Assembly (NCBI GenBank): GCA_016790625.1
Contig: JAEUNB010000257.1
Coordinates: 1-37,061 of the forward strand
Reading direction: 5' to 3'
From: Betaproteobacteria bacterium
GTDB lineage: Bacteria > Pseudomonadota > Gammaproteobacteria > Burkholderiales > Usitatibacteraceae
Length of the DNA stretch: 37,061 bases
Each line of letters begins with the position of its first letter. Position 1 is the first letter of the stretch. The position numbers and the translations under genes were made by a program. A model generated the notes under the pieces. It ran no database searches. It was not told the DNA's origin and saw nothing but the letters and a program-made list of their open reading frames with translations. Shown here piece after piece: positions 34,801 to 37,061 of this stretch.

Positions 34801-35520
34801 ATTGGCATCAACGAATTCCGCAGCGCTGCCGACGAAAACCTGGTCTATGCCGCCGTGGATGCCAAGGACATGCTGAGCTGGTACAGCCGTGTCGCCAACC
34901 GTTTGCAACTTGGCCAGCCGCAGCCGCCGGCGATGTTGCTCAATCGCGCTGCTACCAAGGCGGGCATACGCGCGGCAATTGCGAAAATTGCGCGTGAAGC
35001 GCGGCCACAGGATGCGCTGCTGCTGTTCGTTTCCACGCATGGCGTGTTTGTCGACAACACCTATGCGCTGGTGACGCACGAGTACAACGGCAAGTTGGAG
35101 AACAGCAACCTGATCACCACCAGCGAATTGCTCGACCAGTTGAAGGCGGTGGCCGCACAGCGTCAACTGCTGGTGCTGGATACCTGTCACTCCGGCGGCT
35201 TCGACCAGTATCTTGCAGCGCTCTATGACGCGCGGCTCAGCGTCTGGGCACGCAATATGGGCATTCACGTGTTTGCCTCGGCCGGTGCGAAGCAGGGCGC
35301 CATCGATGGCTATCGCGGCAATGGGCTGTTCACGCACGTGTTACTGCGCGCGCTGGGCAGCCGCGAGGCCGACAGCAATGGCGACCAGACGCTGTGGGTT
35401 TCCGAACTGGGCGCGTATGGCCGCGAGCAGACGGCAAAGATTGCCGCCTCGCTGAACCAGAACCAGGTGCCGACCATCATGCGGTTCGGCAACGACTTTC
35501 CGCTGGTGCGGCTGAACTGA
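31837..35520 (+). CDS. Exported WD40-repeat protein with C-terminal caspase (peptidase C14) domain
   Basis: From ATG 31837 the protein has about 1,227 residues: a signal peptide or anchor (to about residue 28, LLIVAVILWLQIIADANGQT), a first set of WD40-like repeats (about 40-400; DMGGHIKLWD, DSTVRSWSAQD), a middle region with more repeats (about 600-790; LTLWDLD, DDRTLRHWNL), and a C-terminal caspase-like domain (about 985-1225). The catalytic dyad is intact: H1068 in VSTHG and C1117 in LDTCHSGG. It is probably periplasmic or surface-anchored. Upstream in-frame starts at 31774 (inside the repeat) and 31822 are possible. The substrate is unknown. The next gene starts 10 bases after it. Confidence 0.9.
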   Translation: MMALRSARTLLIVAVILWLQIIADANGQTPASATAVDKQPEIYVQLGHTNYVMALAVSTNGRVLASGDMGGHIKLWDSATAREFATVPPLPLGIGALAFHPDGKTLYAVSVSEPRIAVIDAVTGALRRTWLASKDNNDLRGVAVIDQGRTLVTAGIDGKVRGWSTTDDRLLFTHDAAGEVTSLVVSPRGNLIAAGGGKSIRVWKLPDFALLGDIQAPDRIGALAFSASGDSLFAGFGSAFIDLVNEQTIREYAMQPFGKEAPPISDFFGVITGLAASADGRQLYASANPRMLDFENIRKPDGAHSRLLTFDLAQRKLIDTRTGHMQKISALLFDATQRRLFTGAWDSTVRSWSAQDRSAREFSGIGVSVVSLADVSNDAITAIDSQGRVMRWSRQSGELDALGAAPRAMFSDYEATQFRQQMGGERFERVAGAPSLPSDPARRIEMESARMAETAAAPLDLRKKLDWASVDEKMASAKGAHGVVTLFGDRNEARFVLRKHGDDGRAVENVMRVDASWLTPALTAQLKPVTDAKAKLFFRTNPILNRVVALNADGRRGLLAFDAYFPRDPDVLINPRTTALAKLDVASGRIAPVNAVPITGSITAIAMSADGRRAVTVSAFNKAKSAEELLKGEKTHTLTLWDLDADIPVWSTPITFPSWHLAFAPDGKHVLVGQILYRLDTGAAVRPFPGPIKGVSAVAFSADGKQLAIGSYDQRIYLFDTATFAPPRVLAGHSNTVTALRFSGDMLLSAADDRTLRHWNLKSATWTAMHVLFANAAWVTLLPDGYFNGPPEGIDQLGVRHEGRLFDLNQFYDVFYRPDLVRRALAGENIGPLSGDSLASVLRQPPPAISISMPVSAQSTAVSPRREIEVAVSAAGGGIGDIRVFHNGKLVHADAARAERIAALPGLAAVSTEVVTRNLAARAKTGAIAAAVAKSDPQRLKLSVPAVPGENVITAVAFNRDNSARSRVASTSFVSSVAAAPPRVFALAIGINEFRSAADENLVYAAVDAKDMLSWYSRVANRLQLGQPQPPAMLLNRAATKAGIRAAIAKIAREARPQDALLLFVSTHGVFVDNTYALVTHEYNGKLENSNLITTSELLDQLKAVAAQRQLLVLDTCHSGGFDQYLAALYDARLSVWARNMGIHVFASAGAKQGAIDGYRGNGLFTHVLLRALGSREADSNGDQTLWVSELGAYGREQTAKIAASLNQNQVPTIMRFGNDFPLVRLN

Positions 35521-35530
35521 TCAGCGGCCC

Positions 35531-36532
35531 ATGTCACGGCCAACTCTTTCCCAACTGCCGTACCGCACTCGTGCCGAGTTGTTTACCCAGCTCGCGCAAT
35601 TGGAGGCATCGGGGCTGCCATTTGCCCGCGCAATTGCGTTGATTGAAGTGGCCGGCGAGGCAGCGCCGCGGTTGCAGGCCATGAGAAAGCGCGCCGAAAA
35701 GGGTGAGCCACCGGCGCAGGCCGGGGAAAAGAGCGGGCTCTTCACGCGACTGGAAGCGCGTCTGATTCACGCTGCTTGGAATGCCGGCAGTCCGGCCGGT
35801 ATGTATCGGCGTCTGGCGGACCTGTACACCGCGCGTGCCATGCAGCTCTCAACCATGAAATCGCGCATGGCGCTGCCGGCGCTGGTGCTGGTGATGGCGC
35901 TGTTTATCAAGCCGTTGCCCGCTTTGGCTGGCGGTGCCATCGGCGCCGGCGGCTACCTGCTCGGCATCTTCAAGCCGCTGCTGGCATTGGTATTGATTTA
36001 CTTCCTGGGACGGATGCTGTGGCGGTATCTGCTTGCCAATGCATCAACATCGACCGCGCCAACTGTGCTCACCGCTCTTCCCCTGTTCGGCAATCTGCTG
36101 GTACGCCGCAATGTGCGCGATTTTTTCGAGAGCGTGGCGCTGATGCTGGAGGCGGGAGTTTCAATGCTGGATGCGCTGCCGATGGCGCTGGAGACGATTG
36201 AGGTTGGCGCCATCCGCCGCGAATTTGCCCAACTGCGTCCGCGCATCGAGCAGGGACTAACGTTGTCGCAGGCGCTGTCCGGCCTGTCGTACCTGAACCG
36301 CCTGGACAGCGCCGCGCGCGCAGTGGAATTTGCCGCCACCGGCGAGCAGAGCGGCACGCTGCCGGAGATGCTGCTGCGTCACGTGAAAATGGAAACCGAT
36401 ACCATCAACGAATTTTTCCGCCAGGCAGCGCAGTGGATACCGCGCGTGGTCTATGGCGCGATCGCGCTGTGGATTGCTTACGGCATTCTCACCGGTGGCG
36501 CGTTCATGCCCAAGGTACCGGCGAACCTGTGA
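35531..36532 (+). CDS. Type II secretion / pilus GspF-PilC-like inner-membrane protein, orphan
   Basis: This 333-residue protein has two T2SSF (PF00482) domains. The second (about 195-330) is clear: RDFFESVALMLEAGVSMLDALPMALE, FSA-like GLTLSQALSG, then ATGEQSGTLPEML. Hydrophobic segments at about 112-170 and 300-325 place it in the inner membrane. GspF and PilC are the platform proteins of type II secretion and type IV pilus machines, but no GspE or other partner is present here. It is probably co-transcribed with the WD40-caspase gene 10 bases upstream, which suggests a link, unproven. Confidence 0.87.
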   Translation: MSRPTLSQLPYRTRAELFTQLAQLEASGLPFARAIALIEVAGEAAPRLQAMRKRAEKGEPPAQAGEKSGLFTRLEARLIHAAWNAGSPAGMYRRLADLYTARAMQLSTMKSRMALPALVLVMALFIKPLPALAGGAIGAGGYLLGIFKPLLALVLIYFLGRMLWRYLLANASTSTAPTVLTALPLFGNLLVRRNVRDFFESVALMLEAGVSMLDALPMALETIEVGAIRREFAQLRPRIEQGLTLSQALSGLSYLNRLDSAARAVEFAATGEQSGTLPEMLLRHVKMETDTINEFFRQAAQWIPRVVYGAIALWIAYGILTGGAFMPKVPANL

Positions 36533-36535
36533 TCG

Positions 36536-37061
36536 TCAAAAACCCGGTGGTGGATCGGGCTCGCCGCGCGCCTGCCGCCACACGCGCTCAATCGCGGCCT
36601 GTAGCACAAAGCTGGCAAAGGCGATTTGCCGCGTCTTGTCGTCAGCCGCAAACTTTTCCTTCCAGTCGGCCAAGGTGACCCGCTTGCGCGTTTCCTCCAG
36701 GCTTGCGCCATCGGCGACCACGGCTTTCACCTCGCGCACCAGCGCCTGCAGCATGGCCTGCACCGCACGCAGGGCCTCGCGATCGCGCTGCACCGGCCCA
36801 TGGCCGGGCAGCAGCAGGTCGGCGCCGAGCGCATCAACCCGGCCCAAGGTCGCCGCCCACTCCTCATAGTAGGAACCGAAGGCGAACGGTATCGGCAGCA
36901 CCAGCAAATCGCCGGTGGCGACGATGCGTTCCTTCGGCAGGAACACCACGACATCGCCGCGGGTATTGCCCATCCCCAGCCAGAGAAGTTCGATGCGACG
37001 TTCGCCACGCTGCAGCACCAGCTTGTCGACAAAGGTCAGTGTGGGCGGCGATTCCCGCAGG
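36536..37061 (-). CDS. Metallo-beta-lactamase-fold hydrolase (C-terminal part)
   Basis: The gene enters from the right edge and the visible 175 codons are its 3' part; the frame is open through the window end. Residues like GMGNTRGDVVVFLPKERIVATGD and LLPGHGP correspond to the middle and C-terminal metal-binding motifs of MBL-fold hydrolases. The N-terminal HxHxDH motif is outside the window. The position usually occupied by a metal-ligand His (GHTxGD) is Asn here, which is seen in some subfamilies. It converges on the GspF-like gene, 3 bases apart. Function unknown. Confidence 0.82.
   Translation of the reverse strand, partial: LRESPPTLTFVDKLVLQRGERRIELLWLGMGNTRGDVVVFLPKERIVATGDLLVLPIPFAFGSYYEEWAATLGRVDALGADLLLPGHGPVQRDREALRAVQAMLQALVREVKAVVADGASLEETRKRVTLADWKEKFAADDKTRQIAFASFVLQAAIERVWRQARGEPDPPPGF

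Noticed and set aside
1..37061. CRISPR arrays, integrases, transposases
   Set aside because: No regularly spaced direct repeats of CRISPR size and no recombinase or transposase motif were seen in any frame.

Overview
The window reads as a chromosomal segment of a GC-rich Gram-negative proteobacterium, most likely a betaproteobacterium. The evidence is a ubiquinone cluster (ubiE ... ubiJ ... ubiB), a class I fructose-bisphosphatase, and the minus-strand order fmdB-like, DUF502, aspS ... nudB, endonuclease/phosphatase, clsB, which I recall as a common betaproteobacterial arrangement. I cannot place it below class from the sequence alone. There are no rRNA genes, CRISPR arrays or insertion sequences with transposases, and I recognised no tRNA.

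Layout. 1-4829: the end of ubiE, a small exported protein, ubiJ, fbp, a small membrane protein and ubiB, all on +. 4940-7299: a sodium:solute symporter and two small proteins, with two good terminators. 7475-9682 and 13791-17118: two related LytS/LytTR-type two-component pairs, each a PF06580-type histidine kinase followed by a 262-residue LytTR response regulator. Between the pairs lies a block holding an AT-richer AIPR (phage-resistance family) protein, a DinB-family protein and two SRPBCC proteins. 17289-17891: a DUF2087 protein. 17986-20401: a translationally coupled minus-strand operon nudB > endonuclease/phosphatase > clsB. 20469-25625: a DMT permease, a GNAT acetyltransferase, an isoaspartyl peptidase, an FAD oxidase and a coupled methyltransferase. 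25755-28682: aspS, DUF502 and FmdB-like genes on -. 28770-29603: a class III-like PPK2. 29765-31708: a Mak-like fructokinase and a PIG3-like quinone oxidoreductase. 31837-36532: a large exported WD40-caspase protein followed closely by an orphan GspF/PilC-like protein. 36536-37061: the C-terminal part of a metallo-beta-lactamase-fold protein.

The most unusual signal is an 84-bp palindromic element found twice (8778-8861 and 16219-16302). Each copy sits just upstream of one of the two LytTR regulators and is fused in frame to a second copy of that regulator's own first codons, so each regulator has a short upstream ORF that starts like itself and then runs into the element. The two elements differ at 9 of 84 positions. 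Four of those differences are paired substitutions that preserve a 10-bp hairpin, and 8 of 9 change or truncate the peptide, so structure rather than peptide seems to be conserved. A second notable signal is a family of about 67-bp imperfect palindromes, five copies, each starting within about 50 bp of a stop codon. A third is a 21-22 bp-spaced array of LytTR-like sites (7014-7071) upstream of the first kinase.
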